From: Paraburkholderia domus
Lineage (GTDB): Bacteria; Pseudomonadota; Gammaproteobacteria; Burkholderiales; Burkholderiaceae
Reading direction: 5' to 3'
DNA: 64,000 nt
NCBI RefSeq assembly: GCF_905220705.1
Contig: NZ_CAJNAT010000002.1
Coordinates: 496,001-560,000, forward strand
In this document: in pieces, positions 25,118 to 34,176 of the stretch
Position numbering within the stretch: the first letter of the stretch is position 1
Layout: the number at the start of each line of letters is the position of its first letter
The notes under the pieces: model-generated
What the model saw: only the letters and a program-made list of their open reading frames with translations
What the model was told of the DNA's origin: nothing
Database searches by the model: none
Translations under genes and position numbers: made by a program

Positions 25118-26005
25118 ATGGAACTTCGCCAACTCCGCTACTTCATTGCGGTCGCGGAAGAAATGAACATCACGCGGGCCGCCAATCGCCTGCATATGAC
25201 GCAACCGCCGCTTAGCCGCCAGATCCAGCAGATCGAGGAAAGCATTGGCCTCCCGCTGTTCGAACGCGGGTCGCGGCCGCTGCGGCTGACCGAAGCCGGC
25301 CGCATTTTCTATGCACAGGCCAAGCGTTTGATCGACGAAGCCGACGAACTCGCACCGCTCACGCGACGCCTCGCGCAACTGGCCGAGCGCATCGTGATCG
25401 GTTTCGTGCCGTCCACGCTCTATGGCGCGCTGCCCGCGGTGATCCGCGCGTTTCGCGAGGCGGCGCCGCATATCGAGTTGTCGCTGATCGAGATGTTCAC
25501 GATCGAACAACTCGGGGCCCTCAAAGGCGGCCGTATCGACGTCGGCTTTGGCCGCTTGCGTTTCGACGATGCGCAACTGGCGCGCGAAGTGCTCGTTGAG
25601 GAACGGATGATTGCCGCACTGCCGCAAGACCATCCGCTCGCACGCCAGAAGAAGCCGCTGACGCTTGCCGCGCTCGCGCAGGAAACGCTGATCGTCTATC
25701 CGAGCACGCCGCGGCCGAGCTATGCGGACCAGCAACTATCGGCGATGCATGACCATGCGCTGGAACCCAAGGCCGTTCATGAAGTGAGGGAATTGCAAAC
25801 CGCGCTGGGGCTGGTCGCGGCGCAAGTCGGCGTGTGTCTCGTGCCGGAAAGCGTGGAGGGTTTGCGCGCACATGGCGTGGTGTACCGGACGGTGCCGACC
25901 GCCAATATCGCGTCGCCGATCATCATGAGCCGCCGACTGCAGGATGAGTCGCCGACGACTACGTTGTTGTGTTCACTGGCGCGGGAGTTGTTCAAGCGGG
26001 TTTGA
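25118..26005 (+). CDS. catR: LysR-family regulator of the catechol branch
   Basis: 295-residue LTTR starting MELRQLRYFIAVAEEMNITR with HTH segment RAANRLHMTQPPLSRQIQQ, highly typical of the CatR/BenM/ClcR subgroup. The effector domain should bind cis,cis-muconate. It is divergent from catB with 103 bp between starts and an ATAC-N7-GTAT box in that gap. The frame is open upstream to 24764, antisense to catB, but this is a shadow. Confidence 0.88.
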   Translation: MELRQLRYFIAVAEEMNITRAANRLHMTQPPLSRQIQQIEESIGLPLFERGSRPLRLTEAGRIFYAQAKRLIDEADELAPLTRRLAQLAERIVIGFVPSTLYGALPAVIRAFREAAPHIELSLIEMFTIEQLGALKGGRIDVGFGRLRFDDAQLAREVLVEERMIAALPQDHPLARQKKPLTLAALAQETLIVYPSTPRPSYADQQLSAMHDHALEPKAVHEVRELQTALGLVAAQVGVCLVPESVEGLRAHGVVYRTVPTANIASPIIMSRRLQDESPTTTLLCSLARELFKRV

Positions 26006-26092
26006 CGGAGGCGTGCGGCCCGCAAGCGGCCAGTTGTGCGGCCTTCCGGGCTGCCCGTAAGGCCTTCGCGAAGCATACCGCGCGGGCCCATC

Positions 26093-27025
26093 TCAACGCT
26101 CGTCGAACCGCCGCACGATATCCGCCATCAAATTGCGCAACCACACGTTGCCCTCGTCCTGATCGAAATGCTCGTGCCAATGCATCGTGACTGCCGCCTT
26201 CGGCAACGTGACAGGCAACTCGTAGAGCTGAAAGCCACCGTCCCGATTGAAAATCTGCGCAAGACGCCGCGGCAGCGTCGCGAATAGATCCGTCACGGCC
26301 AGCACGCTCGGCAAGGCCACGAAATGCGGCAATTCCAGCGCAATGTGCCGGCCGACACCTTGGGCGCGAAACGCGTCGTCGAGCGCATAGTGGCTGTGTT
26401 CGACCGATGTGATCTGCACATGTGACGCATCCACAAACGCCTTCATACTCAGCTCTTTCGTGCGCGGCAAGCCGCGCCGCTTGCGCGTCATGCAAACGTA
26501 AGTCTCCTCGAACAACGATTGATGACGCGTGCGCGCGGTCAGCGTCGGCAGATTGCCGATTGCAAAATCGAGCCGGCTCGCGCGCAACGCATCTTCGATT
26601 TCGGCTACCGGCAGAGGCTCGATACGCAATTTCACGCGCGGCGCCTGCTGGTGCAATGCCTCACAAATCGGCGGCAAGTACGCCAGTTCGCCTGCGTCGG
26701 ACAGCGATAACCTGAACGTGCGCGTGCTCACCGCTGGATCGAAGTGCTCCGCGTAACGCAGTGCCTCACGCACCGTATCCAGCGCCCGCGCGACGATGCC
26801 CGACAGTTCGAGCGCAATCGGCGTGGGCTGCATGCCGGCGCGTGTGCGAATGAACAGCGGATCGTCGAACAAGGTTCGCAAACGCCCCAACGAGTAACTG
26901 ATCGCCGGCTGCGATAGCGCAAGCCGCTGACCGGCCCGCGTGAGGCTGCGCTCCTCGACGATCGCCTGGAAAACGCGCAGCAGATTGAGGTCGACGTGGT
27001 CCAGCGAGTTCATCGAGATATCCAT
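26093..27025 (-). CDS. LysR-family regulator, NahR/NodD-like, divergent from iacCD
   Basis: 310 residues. The N terminus HVDLNLLRVFQAIVEERSLT and HTH QRLALSQPAISYSLGRLR, followed by FDDPLFIRTRAGMQPT, are characteristic of the NahR/NodD/LinR branch, whose members often sense aromatic acids. It is divergent from the dioxygenase genes, with an 8-bp dyad between. A LysR-type regulator responding to a late IAA metabolite has been reported for P. phytofirmans iac genes; this gene or the one at 37623 may correspond. ATG 27013 is an alternative start. Confidence 0.88.
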   Translation of the reverse strand: MDISMNSLDHVDLNLLRVFQAIVEERSLTRAGQRLALSQPAISYSLGRLRTLFDDPLFIRTRAGMQPTPIALELSGIVARALDTVREALRYAEHFDPAVSTRTFRLSLSDAGELAYLPPICEALHQQAPRVKLRIEPLPVAEIEDALRASRLDFAIGNLPTLTARTRHQSLFEETYVCMTRKRRGLPRTKELSMKAFVDASHVQITSVEHSHYALDDAFRAQGVGRHIALELPHFVALPSVLAVTDLFATLPRRLAQIFNRDGGFQLYELPVTLPKAAVTMHWHEHFDQDEGNVWLRNLMADIVRRFDER

Positions 27026-27028
27026 GAG

Positions 27029-27057
27029 ATTGATCTTATATTTTATTTTAGATCAAT
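27029..27057. promoter_or_regulatory. Dyad operator candidate upstream of iacC
   Basis: ATTGATCT and AGATCAAT form a perfect 8-bp inverted repeat around a 13-bp spacer made only of A and T, in otherwise GC-rich DNA. It starts 4 bp upstream of the LysR gene and ends 58 bp before iacC, suitable for a LysR regulator controlling both. Confidence 0.5.
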
Positions 27058-27114
27058 TTGACGCATATCAGTCGGTGGACGAGACTGTGCTTCATCGACC
27101 ACCCCACCACCACA

Positions 27115-28401
27115 ATGATGAGCGATTCCTCATATCAGACCGTTGACACGAGCGCGTTGTACCAGCGCGCGCAGGCCGACCGCGTCGCCCCGTCGCTGTA
27201 CTACGACCCGGCGGTTTTCGAAACCGAACTCGAGCGCATTTTCTACAAGACGTGGATCTGGGTCGCGCACGAAAGCGAACTGCCGAATCCGGGCGACTTC
27301 CGCACCACCACGATCGGCCGCCAGCCGGTGATCGTGGTGCGCGACAAGAGCGGCGCCGTCAACGTGCTGCAAAACCGCTGCCGCCATCGCGGCGCGACGG
27401 TGTGCGAGCAGCACAAGGGCAATGCGAAAGGTTTCACGTGCCCCTATCACAGCTGGACCTATGGCCTCGACGGCGCACTGCGCGCACTGCCCTATGGCGA
27501 TGGCTACGAAGGTGTGATCGACAAGGCCGAGTTGCCGCTCGCCAGTCTGCGCGTGGGGATCTATCAAGGTCTGATCTTCGCAAGCTTCAATCAGGAGATC
27601 GAGCCGCTCGACGATTTCCTCGGCGGCGCCAAGCCGTGGATCGACCTGTTCATGAAGCAAGGCGCGGGCTATCCGATCAAGGCCAACGGCGAACATCGTT
27701 TCCGGTTCAACGGCAACTGGAAAATCCAGCTCGAAAACACCACCGACCTGTATCACTTCCCGGTCGTCCACAAATCGTGGATGAAATCGATCGATGACGA
27801 AACCGCCGCCGCGATCACGAGTTTCATGACGAGCGACGAGGCGTTCTGCCGCTCACTCGGCAACGGCCATAGTCTCGCTGTGCTGGTGCCGGAACTCGTC
27901 GATCTCGACAAGGACGACGGCGCACCGATCCCCGAGCGCTTCGAAGAACTTGCCGCGACGCTCGCGAAAAAGCACACGCCCGAGGAAGTACGCCGTATCG
28001 TGCGCTCGCTGATGGGTGTCGGCTTCAACCTGAATCTGTTTCCGAACCTCGCGCTGTCGATGGCTTTTTTCCGCGTGCTGCGGCCCATCTCGGCGAATGA
28101 GACGGAAATCCGTCACGTCGCCCTTGCAATGGACGGCGGCCCCGAAGAAGCGAACCGCGTGCGTCTGCGCATTCACGAACACTTCCAGGGCCCATTCGGT
28201 TTCGGCAGCCCCGACGACGCCGAAGCATGGGAGCGCGTGCAGCGCGGCTCGCATGCCGGCCCCGATTTGCCGATCCTCGTGAACCGCGGCCTGAATCGCG
28301 AGAGCACGGCGCCGAACGGCGAAAAGACCGCCCACGCCACCGACGAAACCGGCATGCGCGAAGCGTACGCACAATGGCGCACGATGATGGAGCAAGCATG
28401 A
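27115..28401 (+). CDS. iacC: Rieske aromatic ring-hydroxylating dioxygenase, large subunit
   Basis: 428 residues. Rieske ligands Cys89, His91, Cys109 and His112 are seen in NRCRHRGATVC and FTCPYHSW; the mononuclear iron site is Asp211, His214 and His219 in TTDLYHFPVVH. In the iac pathway this oxygenase acts late, converting an oxidised indole-acetate metabolite toward catechol. The two first ATGs (27115, 27118) are adjacent, and no strong ribosome site is visible. It overlaps iacD by 4 bp (ATGA). Confidence 0.9.
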   Translation: MMSDSSYQTVDTSALYQRAQADRVAPSLYYDPAVFETELERIFYKTWIWVAHESELPNPGDFRTTTIGRQPVIVVRDKSGAVNVLQNRCRHRGATVCEQHKGNAKGFTCPYHSWTYGLDGALRALPYGDGYEGVIDKAELPLASLRVGIYQGLIFASFNQEIEPLDDFLGGAKPWIDLFMKQGAGYPIKANGEHRFRFNGNWKIQLENTTDLYHFPVVHKSWMKSIDDETAAAITSFMTSDEAFCRSLGNGHSLAVLVPELVDLDKDDGAPIPERFEELAATLAKKHTPEEVRRIVRSLMGVGFNLNLFPNLALSMAFFRVLRPISANETEIRHVALAMDGGPEEANRVRLRIHEHFQGPFGFGSPDDAEAWERVQRGSHAGPDLPILVNRGLNRESTAPNGEKTAHATDETGMREAYAQWRTMMEQA

Positions 28402-28898
28402 TGGACAACAGGAACACGCTTTTTTCGCAGCAGACTTTTGCCGGCGCGATCGAACTGATCTGGCGGGAAGCCGAACTACTGGACCGCAAGGACTATCGCG
28501 AGTGGCTTTCGCTGTGGGATCCCGCAGGCTTTTACGTGGTGCCGATCGATCCCGCGACGACCGACTTTGCCGCCACGCTGAACTACGCGTACGACGATCA
28601 GGACATGCGCGAAAAACGCGTGCAACGCATGACGTCCGGCTATTCGGCGTCGGCTAGCGACGCCGCCCGCACCGTGCGCACGGTCTCGCGTTTCACACTG
28701 ACGAGCGATGCGAGCGACGAGGTCGAAGTGAGCTCGGCGCAAATCATCGTCGCGTACAAACGCGGCAAGTCGACCCTGTTCGCGGCGGATCTCTCGCATC
28801 GCATCAGCTTCGCGAGCGGCGAGCCGCGCATCGTGCAGAAGGTGATCCGTCTGATCGATTCGACCGAGGCGCTCAGCGCCATCGGGTTCCTTCTGTGA
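28398..28898 (+). CDS. iacD: Aromatic ring-hydroxylating dioxygenase, small subunit
   Basis: 166 residues of the NTF2-like beta-subunit family: IELIWREAELLDRKDYREWL at the N terminus, FYVVPI, and C-terminal KVIRLIDSTEALSAIGFLL. It forms the oxygenase hexamer with the large subunit and has no metal site. Start ATG overlaps the iacC stop. No ferredoxin gene follows; a reductase with its own 2Fe-2S domain is at 21453. Confidence 0.9.
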   Translation: MMDNRNTLFSQQTFAGAIELIWREAELLDRKDYREWLSLWDPAGFYVVPIDPATTDFAATLNYAYDDQDMREKRVQRMTSGYSASASDAARTVRTVSRFTLTSDASDEVEVSSAQIIVAYKRGKSTLFAADLSHRISFASGEPRIVQKVIRLIDSTEALSAIGFLL

Positions 28899-28954
28899 TT
28901 GACGACGATTCGTTAGCGTCCCTTCTCCTTACAAGCGAACCAGCGAGCACGACG

Positions 28955-30271
28955 ATGCCAAACGACACGCTTTCTCCCACGGCCGTATCATCCGCCGCGC
29001 CCGCGGCGCCTGCGACCTCGCGGACACTGCGGCGGATCATCGTCGCCTCCGTGCTCGGCAATGCGCTCGAGTGGTACGACTTTTTTCTGTACGGCACCGC
29101 CGCAGCCCTGATCTTCGGCCCGTTGTTCTTCCCGCTGCACGGCGACCCGTTGATGGGCACCCTCGCCGCCTTCGCGGGCTTCGCTATCGGCTTTCTGGCG
29201 CGGCCGCTGGGCGGTATCGTATTCGGTCATATCGGCGACCGGCATGGCCGCAAACGCGCACTTGTGGTGACGCTGATGATGATGGGCGTAGCGACTTTCG
29301 GCATCGGTTTGTTGCCGACGTTCTCGCAGATTGGTTTTCTGGCGCCCGCCGCGCTCGTCTGTTTGAGGGTCGTGCAAGGCATCGCGTCCGGCGGCGAATG
29401 GGGCGGTGGTGTGCTGCTCATTAGCGAGAGCGCACCCGCCAATCGTCGTGGCTACTACGCGTCGTTCAGTCAGTTGGGTGTGGCAGGCGGTTTCGTCCTG
29501 TCGGCAGCCGCGTTCTATCTGGTGCAGCGACTGCCGGTCGAGAGTTTCATGTCCTGGGGTTGGCGCGTACCGTTCCTCGCGAGCGTGCTGATCTTCGGCG
29601 TCGGTGTGTATATTCGCCGGAGCTTGCCTGAGAGCCGCGACTTCACCGCGGCTAAACCGAAGCACATGCCCGTGCTGACCGTGCTGCGCAATCACCCGAA
29701 GCAGGTGTTGCAGGCGATGGGGCTGCGTGTCGCTGAAAACGGCGGCACGTATATTTTCCTGTCGTTCGTACTGGTGTATGGCAAGACGATCGGCGTGCCG
29801 GTTTCGGTGATGCTCGGTGGCGTGATGATTGCCATGCTGCTCGAACTCGCCACGATCGTGCTGTGGGGCCGGCTATCGGATGTGATCGGACGCCGGCCGG
29901 TGTATATGATCGGCGCGCTCGGCCTGGTCGTGATTGCGTTTCCGGCGTTCTGGCTGATCGATACGCATGAGCCGCTGCTGGTGTTCCTGTCGCTCGCACT
30001 AGGCTTGCCCTTCTGCCACGGTGCGATGATCGGCACCCAGCCCGCGTTGATGGGCGAACTCTTTCCAACCGAGGTCCGCTATTCGGGCATGGCGCTAGGC
30101 CACGAAATTGCGTCAGTGTTCTCCGGTGGACTCGCACCTCTGGTTGCTATCGCGCTGTATTCAAAGGTACATGCGTCGTGGCCGGTCGCGTTAATGCTGA
30201 TCGGTTTCGGCCTCATTACCGCGATCACGCTCGCGACCATTCCGAAGAACATCAACAGGACGCACGATTGA
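28955..30271 (+). CDS. MFS transporter (MHS type) downstream of iacCD
   Basis: 438 residues and 12 predicted helices. MHS signatures are LGNALEWYDFFLYGTAAALI, FGHIGDRHGRKRAL and RVVQGIASGGEWGGGVLL. It likely imports an aromatic or indolic acid with protons. Start ATG 28955 is used; a GTG at 28895 overlapping the iacD stop would add 20 residues and would couple translation. An MFS gene is reported to take part in IAA-metabolite use in P. phytofirmans; whether it is this one or that at 38909 is unclear. Confidence 0.88.
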   Translation: MPNDTLSPTAVSSAAPAAPATSRTLRRIIVASVLGNALEWYDFFLYGTAAALIFGPLFFPLHGDPLMGTLAAFAGFAIGFLARPLGGIVFGHIGDRHGRKRALVVTLMMMGVATFGIGLLPTFSQIGFLAPAALVCLRVVQGIASGGEWGGGVLLISESAPANRRGYYASFSQLGVAGGFVLSAAAFYLVQRLPVESFMSWGWRVPFLASVLIFGVGVYIRRSLPESRDFTAAKPKHMPVLTVLRNHPKQVLQAMGLRVAENGGTYIFLSFVLVYGKTIGVPVSVMLGGVMIAMLLELATIVLWGRLSDVIGRRPVYMIGALGLVVIAFPAFWLIDTHEPLLVFLSLALGLPFCHGAMIGTQPALMGELFPTEVRYSGMALGHEIASVFSGGLAPLVAIALYSKVHASWPVALMLIGFGLITAITLATIPKNINRTHD

Positions 30272-30278
30272 GATGCGA

Positions 30279-31769
30279 TCAGCGGCCAGGTGCGACATCG
30301 AGTGGCAGCGTAAAACTGCATTGGAGCCCGCCCTGCCGTGCCGGTTTAGCCGAGATTTCGCCGCCGTGCCGCGTGACGATGTTCTTGCACAGCGACAAAC
30401 CGATGCCATTGCCCCCCGCCTTCGACGAAGAAAACCCGTCGAACAGCCGGCCGTGCGCTTCGGCGGGCACGCCTGGGCCGTTATCGATCACCTGCACGAG
30501 CGCGTATTTGCCGCGCAGACTGGTGACAAGGCGCAACTCGCCGCGTCGTGCAGCGGCAGTCGTGCATTCCGTCAACGCCTCGATCGCATTGAAGGCGAGA
30601 TTCAGTATCACCTGGCCGATCAGCACGCGCTCGCAATACACCGGCAGCGACTCGTTCGTCTGCTCGATCGTAACCGCTACGCCCGCCTCTTTCGCACGCA
30701 ATTCGATGAAGTACGCAACATCGGCGAGCACCTCGCGCAAATCCGCGTGCGTCTCGCTCGGCTCACGCTTGACGATGTAATCGCGCACGCTCTTGATGAT
30801 CACTGCCGCGTGCTCGGCTTGACGATCGGCGCTACGCAGGCCCCACAACACGTCGTCGACGGAACCGGGTTGCGCGAGCCGCCGGATCGCGCCTTCAATG
30901 AAATTGCGCACCGCGGCGAGCGGCTGGCTCAACTCGTGCGCAATAGCGGTCGCCATTTCGCCCATCGCGTTGTAGCGACCCGCGTATTCCAGCAGCCGTG
31001 CTTCGTTGCGGCGTGCCTCTTCGACAGCGACTTCGTCCGTGATGTCGCGGAAGTGCAGCAGACGGCCGTTGAGGTCGTCTTCGATCTCGATTCTCCTGCA
31101 CGTGATGCGCAACCAGCCCGGCGTGCCGTCGCGTCGCGTGATGCGATAACGCTGCGGTGCCGAGGGTTGGATGCGCGGTGCGCTGGCGAGCTGTTCGAGC
31201 AGCCTGTCGCGATCAGACTCGCTGCAATAGTCGAGCACGTCGCCCATCGGCGCGCCCTCCTCCAGACCCAGCACGCGCCGGCCGGACTCACTGACGAATT
31301 CCACTTCGCCCGCGGGCGTCAGTACCGCGACGCCTTCACCAAGATCCTGCATGAACTCGCGCAGCCGCGACTCGTAGCGCCGCAGCGTCTGCTTGAGCGA
31401 GTCTTCGACGCTGATGTCGCGAAACTGCACCATCACCACCGCGCGCTCGCGCAGCGGCACATGGGTGGCAATCGCCTCGGACAGCATATCGGCCCCCGTG
31501 CGCGAGCGGTAACACCACTCGTAGACCTGCGGGCCTTCGGTGATCGCACGGTCCATTGCGCCGACGCCGACCTCGCGCCGGTACTTCGGCACCGGACGGG
31601 TCATGTCTTTCGCCTTGAGCGGCAGCAATTCTTCAAGCGTAAAGCCGAGCGCTTCGCAGGCCGCGCGATTGGCCCATACGATCGCCTTCGTTTCGGCGTC
31701 GTGCAGCAACACGCACAGCGTGAGTGCATCGAGCAGGCGGTGGAAATCTTCTTCGGCGGGGAAATTCAT
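30279..31769 (-). CDS. PAS-domain sensor histidine kinase
   Basis: 496 residues, no membrane helix, so a soluble sensor. Two PAS domains (about 5-120 with AIVWANRAACEALGFT, and 130-250 with RDGTPGWLRI) precede the dimerisation box AIAHELSQPLAAVRNF and ATPase motifs NLAFNAIEAL, IDNGPGVP and GGNGIGLSL. The architecture is FixL/TodS-like without a receiver domain. Its partner is most likely the FixJ-type regulator at 36110. A two-component pair controlling iac genes has been reported in P. phytofirmans. ATG 31769 is preferred over 31814. Confidence 0.88.
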   Translation of the reverse strand: MNFPAEEDFHRLLDALTLCVLLHDAETKAIVWANRAACEALGFTLEELLPLKAKDMTRPVPKYRREVGVGAMDRAITEGPQVYEWCYRSRTGADMLSEAIATHVPLRERAVVMVQFRDISVEDSLKQTLRRYESRLREFMQDLGEGVAVLTPAGEVEFVSESGRRVLGLEEGAPMGDVLDYCSESDRDRLLEQLASAPRIQPSAPQRYRITRRDGTPGWLRITCRRIEIEDDLNGRLLHFRDITDEVAVEEARRNEARLLEYAGRYNAMGEMATAIAHELSQPLAAVRNFIEGAIRRLAQPGSVDDVLWGLRSADRQAEHAAVIIKSVRDYIVKREPSETHADLREVLADVAYFIELRAKEAGVAVTIEQTNESLPVYCERVLIGQVILNLAFNAIEALTECTTAAARRGELRLVTSLRGKYALVQVIDNGPGVPAEAHGRLFDGFSSSKAGGNGIGLSLCKNIVTRHGGEISAKPARQGGLQCSFTLPLDVAPGR

Positions 31770-31907
31770 CGGACGAGGCGCGGGAAAAAATCGATCACGT
31801 ATGGGAAGGAACATAACACCAGACCGCCCGATTCGCGTCTGAAGATTTCTTTAGATACCCCCGGCGCGCTACCTAAAAACGCATCCCGCGTCCCAATTGA
31901 AGCGTTC

Positions 31908-31925
31908 TTTTTGCATTTCTAGACT
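31908..31925 (+). promoter_or_regulatory. Shared motif upstream of iacA
   Basis: TTTTTGCATTTCTAGACT shares 14 of 18 bases with TTTTTGACTCCCTAGACT upstream of the MFS gene at 38909. It lies 95 bp before the iacA start. It may be a binding site for one of the island's regulators; this is inference only. Confidence 0.35.
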
Positions 31926-32020
31926 GGTCTCACCCTGCACGCGTCGTCGTCTGCTTCATCGCCCGCGACCGAATCGTGCCTCGTGTTTCAGCCGATAACG
32001 AATCAAGGAGAAACCCCGCC

Positions 32021-33214
32021 ATGTCAGACACCGCTACCGACACCGCCGCAGTCACCGTCGCAGAGGCCAGCCGCGATGCAACTCGCTTGCCGCTCGCCGA
32101 TGTCATCGTCGAAATCGCCGCCCGGCGCGAAGAGTTCGATCGCCTGTCGCACGTACCGCGCGAGGTCATCGCCAAGCTCAAGCGCGCAGGCGTGTATCGC
32201 GCGGCGACGCCGCGGCGTTTCGGCGGCGATGCGCTAGCGCCGACCGCGTTCCTCGACATGATCGAACGCATCGCGGTAGCGGACGGTTCGGCGGCGTGGG
32301 TCGCGAGTTTCGGCTCGGCAAACGTGTATCTCGCGGCGTTGCCACTGGCCACTCAGGCGCATATCTACGCCGACGGGCCCGATCAGGTGTTTGCAGGCGG
32401 CCTCTTCCCTGTACAACCCGCACAGCCTGCCGACGGCGGCTGGCGTGTGAATGGCACATGGAAATTCGCGAGCGGCTGCAAGGGCGCGGATTGGCTCGGC
32501 GTGGGGATCGGTGCAGCCGGCTCAGGCGCGGCCGGTTCAGGTGCCCCCGGCAAACCACGCACAGCCGTGTTCCGCCCGCATCAGGTCGAGATCGTCGAGA
32601 ACTGGGATGTGGTCGGCATGCAAGGCACCGGTAGTCACGATCTGCGCGTCGCCGATCAGTTCGTCGCCGACGACTGGACCTTCGTGCGCGGCGGCGAACC
32701 GTGCGTGGACGAACCGCTGTATCGCTACCCGACTATCGCCTACGCGGCGCAAGTATTGGCCGTGGTGAACCTTGGCCTCGCACGCGCGGCGCTCGATGTC
32801 GCCAACCAGATGGCCGGTGGCCGCAAAACGACGACCGGTGCACCGCAACTCGCCGACCGCGCGTACTACCGGATCGAACTGGCGAAGGCCGAAGCGCAGT
32901 TACGCTCAGCCCGCGCATTCTTCTACGACACCACCGACACGGTCTGGCAATCGATCCTCGCCGGCAACCCCGTTACGCCTGAGCAGATCAGCTTGTTGCG
33001 CCTCGCCGCGACACAGATCGCCCGCGAAGGTGCCGAGGTCGTGCAGCGCGCCTACCGGCTCGGTGGCACGATGGCGATCTATCGCTCGCATCCGTTGCAA
33101 CGCCTGTTGCGCGACTCGATGGTGGTCACCCAGCACGCGTTTCTCGGCGAAGGCAACTTCGACGGTGCCGGTGCGGTGTTCGTCGGCGTACCGCCGATTC
33201 CGGGCTACCTGTAA
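32021..33214 (+). CDS. iacA: Flavin-dependent indole-3-acetate monooxygenase, acyl-CoA dehydrogenase fold
   Basis: 397 residues of the acyl-CoA dehydrogenase-like flavin monooxygenase family (HpaB/HsaA-type): RREEFDRLSHVPREVIAKLK, AAWVASFGSANVYLA, WKFASGCKGADW, and the C-terminal half with QRAYRLGGTMAIYRSHPLQR. IacA catalyses the first oxidation of IAA using reduced flavin. The short Gly/Ala stretch GAAGSGAAGSGAPG around residue 168 is a local repeat. AAGGAGAAACCCCGCC precedes the ATG. Neighbours iacB, iacI, iacH and iacE follow on the same strand. Confidence 0.9.
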   Translation: MSDTATDTAAVTVAEASRDATRLPLADVIVEIAARREEFDRLSHVPREVIAKLKRAGVYRAATPRRFGGDALAPTAFLDMIERIAVADGSAAWVASFGSANVYLAALPLATQAHIYADGPDQVFAGGLFPVQPAQPADGGWRVNGTWKFASGCKGADWLGVGIGAAGSGAAGSGAPGKPRTAVFRPHQVEIVENWDVVGMQGTGSHDLRVADQFVADDWTFVRGGEPCVDEPLYRYPTIAYAAQVLAVVNLGLARAALDVANQMAGGRKTTTGAPQLADRAYYRIELAKAEAQLRSARAFFYDTTDTVWQSILAGNPVTPEQISLLRLAATQIAREGAEVVQRAYRLGGTMAIYRSHPLQRLLRDSMVVTQHAFLGEGNFDGAGAVFVGVPPIPGYL

Positions 33215-33262
33215 GCCATTTTATGCATTTGACCTTCAATCGATTTTACGGAGAACCACACG

Positions 33263-33640
33263 ATGTCCGATAGCCCGAAGCTCCCCCTGCGCGTTCTGTT
33301 CTGTTGCGGCGTGACGCAGAATTTTTTCGACTTGCCGCGCGAGAAGATCGGTGAAGTCTGGCAGGCCTACGGCAAGATGCTGGCCGCAGTCGAATCAATG
33401 GACGGCGTCAGCGTGCTCGGTATCATGGACGACGACCGCCTCACCGTCGGCAATGCCGACAACTCGCCGTGGACCTTCTACATCATGGCCGACGTGCGCG
33501 ACTTCGACACCGCCGTGGCGGTGTGCAATCTGTATCGCACCACGCCGGTCGGCGAGTACAACCTGTGGCGCTACGGCAAGATCGAAGCGCGAGTCGGCCG
33601 CGCGTTGCAAGTGCCGCCGCAACATGCCAACGCGGCCTGA
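33263..33640 (+). CDS. iacB: IacB, small protein of the IAA-degradation operon
   Basis: 125 residues with a ferredoxin-like alpha+beta look: RVLFCCGVTQNFFDLP, then GVSVLGIMDDDRLTVGNADN, WTFYIMADVRD and EYNLWRYGKIEARVGRAL. No catalytic motif is obvious. Its position right after iacA matches iacB of published iac clusters. GGAGAACCACACG precedes the start. The role is unclear; a helper in early indole oxidation is a guess. Confidence 0.82.
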   Translation: MSDSPKLPLRVLFCCGVTQNFFDLPREKIGEVWQAYGKMLAAVESMDGVSVLGIMDDDRLTVGNADNSPWTFYIMADVRDFDTAVAVCNLYRTTPVGEYNLWRYGKIEARVGRALQVPPQHANAA

Positions 33641-33660
33641 GCGTGCCGGAGCATAACGCG

Positions 33661-34176
33661 ATGAACGAGACCCCGGATATGCTTGCTGTGTTGACCGAAC
33701 GGCTCGCCGCGCTCGAAGCCGAATCCGCGGTGCGCCGCACGATGGCACGCTATATGGCGCTGTGCGATGTCCCATCCGGCGCACTCGAAGGCGAGACGCT
33801 CGCGGCGCTGTTTGCCCCCGACGCGATCTGGGAAGGCCTCGGCCCGCAGTACGCGAGCAAGTTCGGCCGCCTCGCCGGCCACGCGGAAATTCTCGCGATG
33901 CTCACACGCTACTTGCCGCCGTCGCCGCATTTCTCGGTGAACGTGCACTTCCTCACGTCGGAAACCATCGAGGTGCACGGCGCCACCGCGAAAGGACGTT
34001 GGATCATGTTGCAAGCATCCGGCTATGTCGACGCGCAGGCGGAGTTGATCTCGGCGCGCCTCGAAGTGGATTTCGCGCCCGCCGGCAATGGCCGTGACTG
34101 GCTTATCACGCACTTTCGCACCGAGCGTCTTTTCGATGCACCCTGGCAAGTCAATCCAAGGAAACCGAAGCCATGA
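33661..34176 (+). CDS. iacI: IacI, SnoaL/NTF2-like protein of the IAA-degradation operon
   Basis: 171 residues with an NTF2-like fold pattern: RTMARYMALCDVP, ALFAPDAIWEGLG, GHAEILAMLTRYLP and DWLITHFRTERLFDAPW at the end. The scaffold often serves as a small hydrolase, isomerase or binding protein. It begins 20 bp after iacB and its stop overlaps the amidase start (ATGA), consistent with one mRNA. Identification as IacI rests on the fold and order. Confidence 0.82.
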   Translation: MNETPDMLAVLTERLAALEAESAVRRTMARYMALCDVPSGALEGETLAALFAPDAIWEGLGPQYASKFGRLAGHAEILAMLTRYLPPSPHFSVNVHFLTSETIEVHGATAKGRWIMLQASGYVDAQAELISARLEVDFAPAGNGRDWLITHFRTERLFDAPWQVNPRKPKP

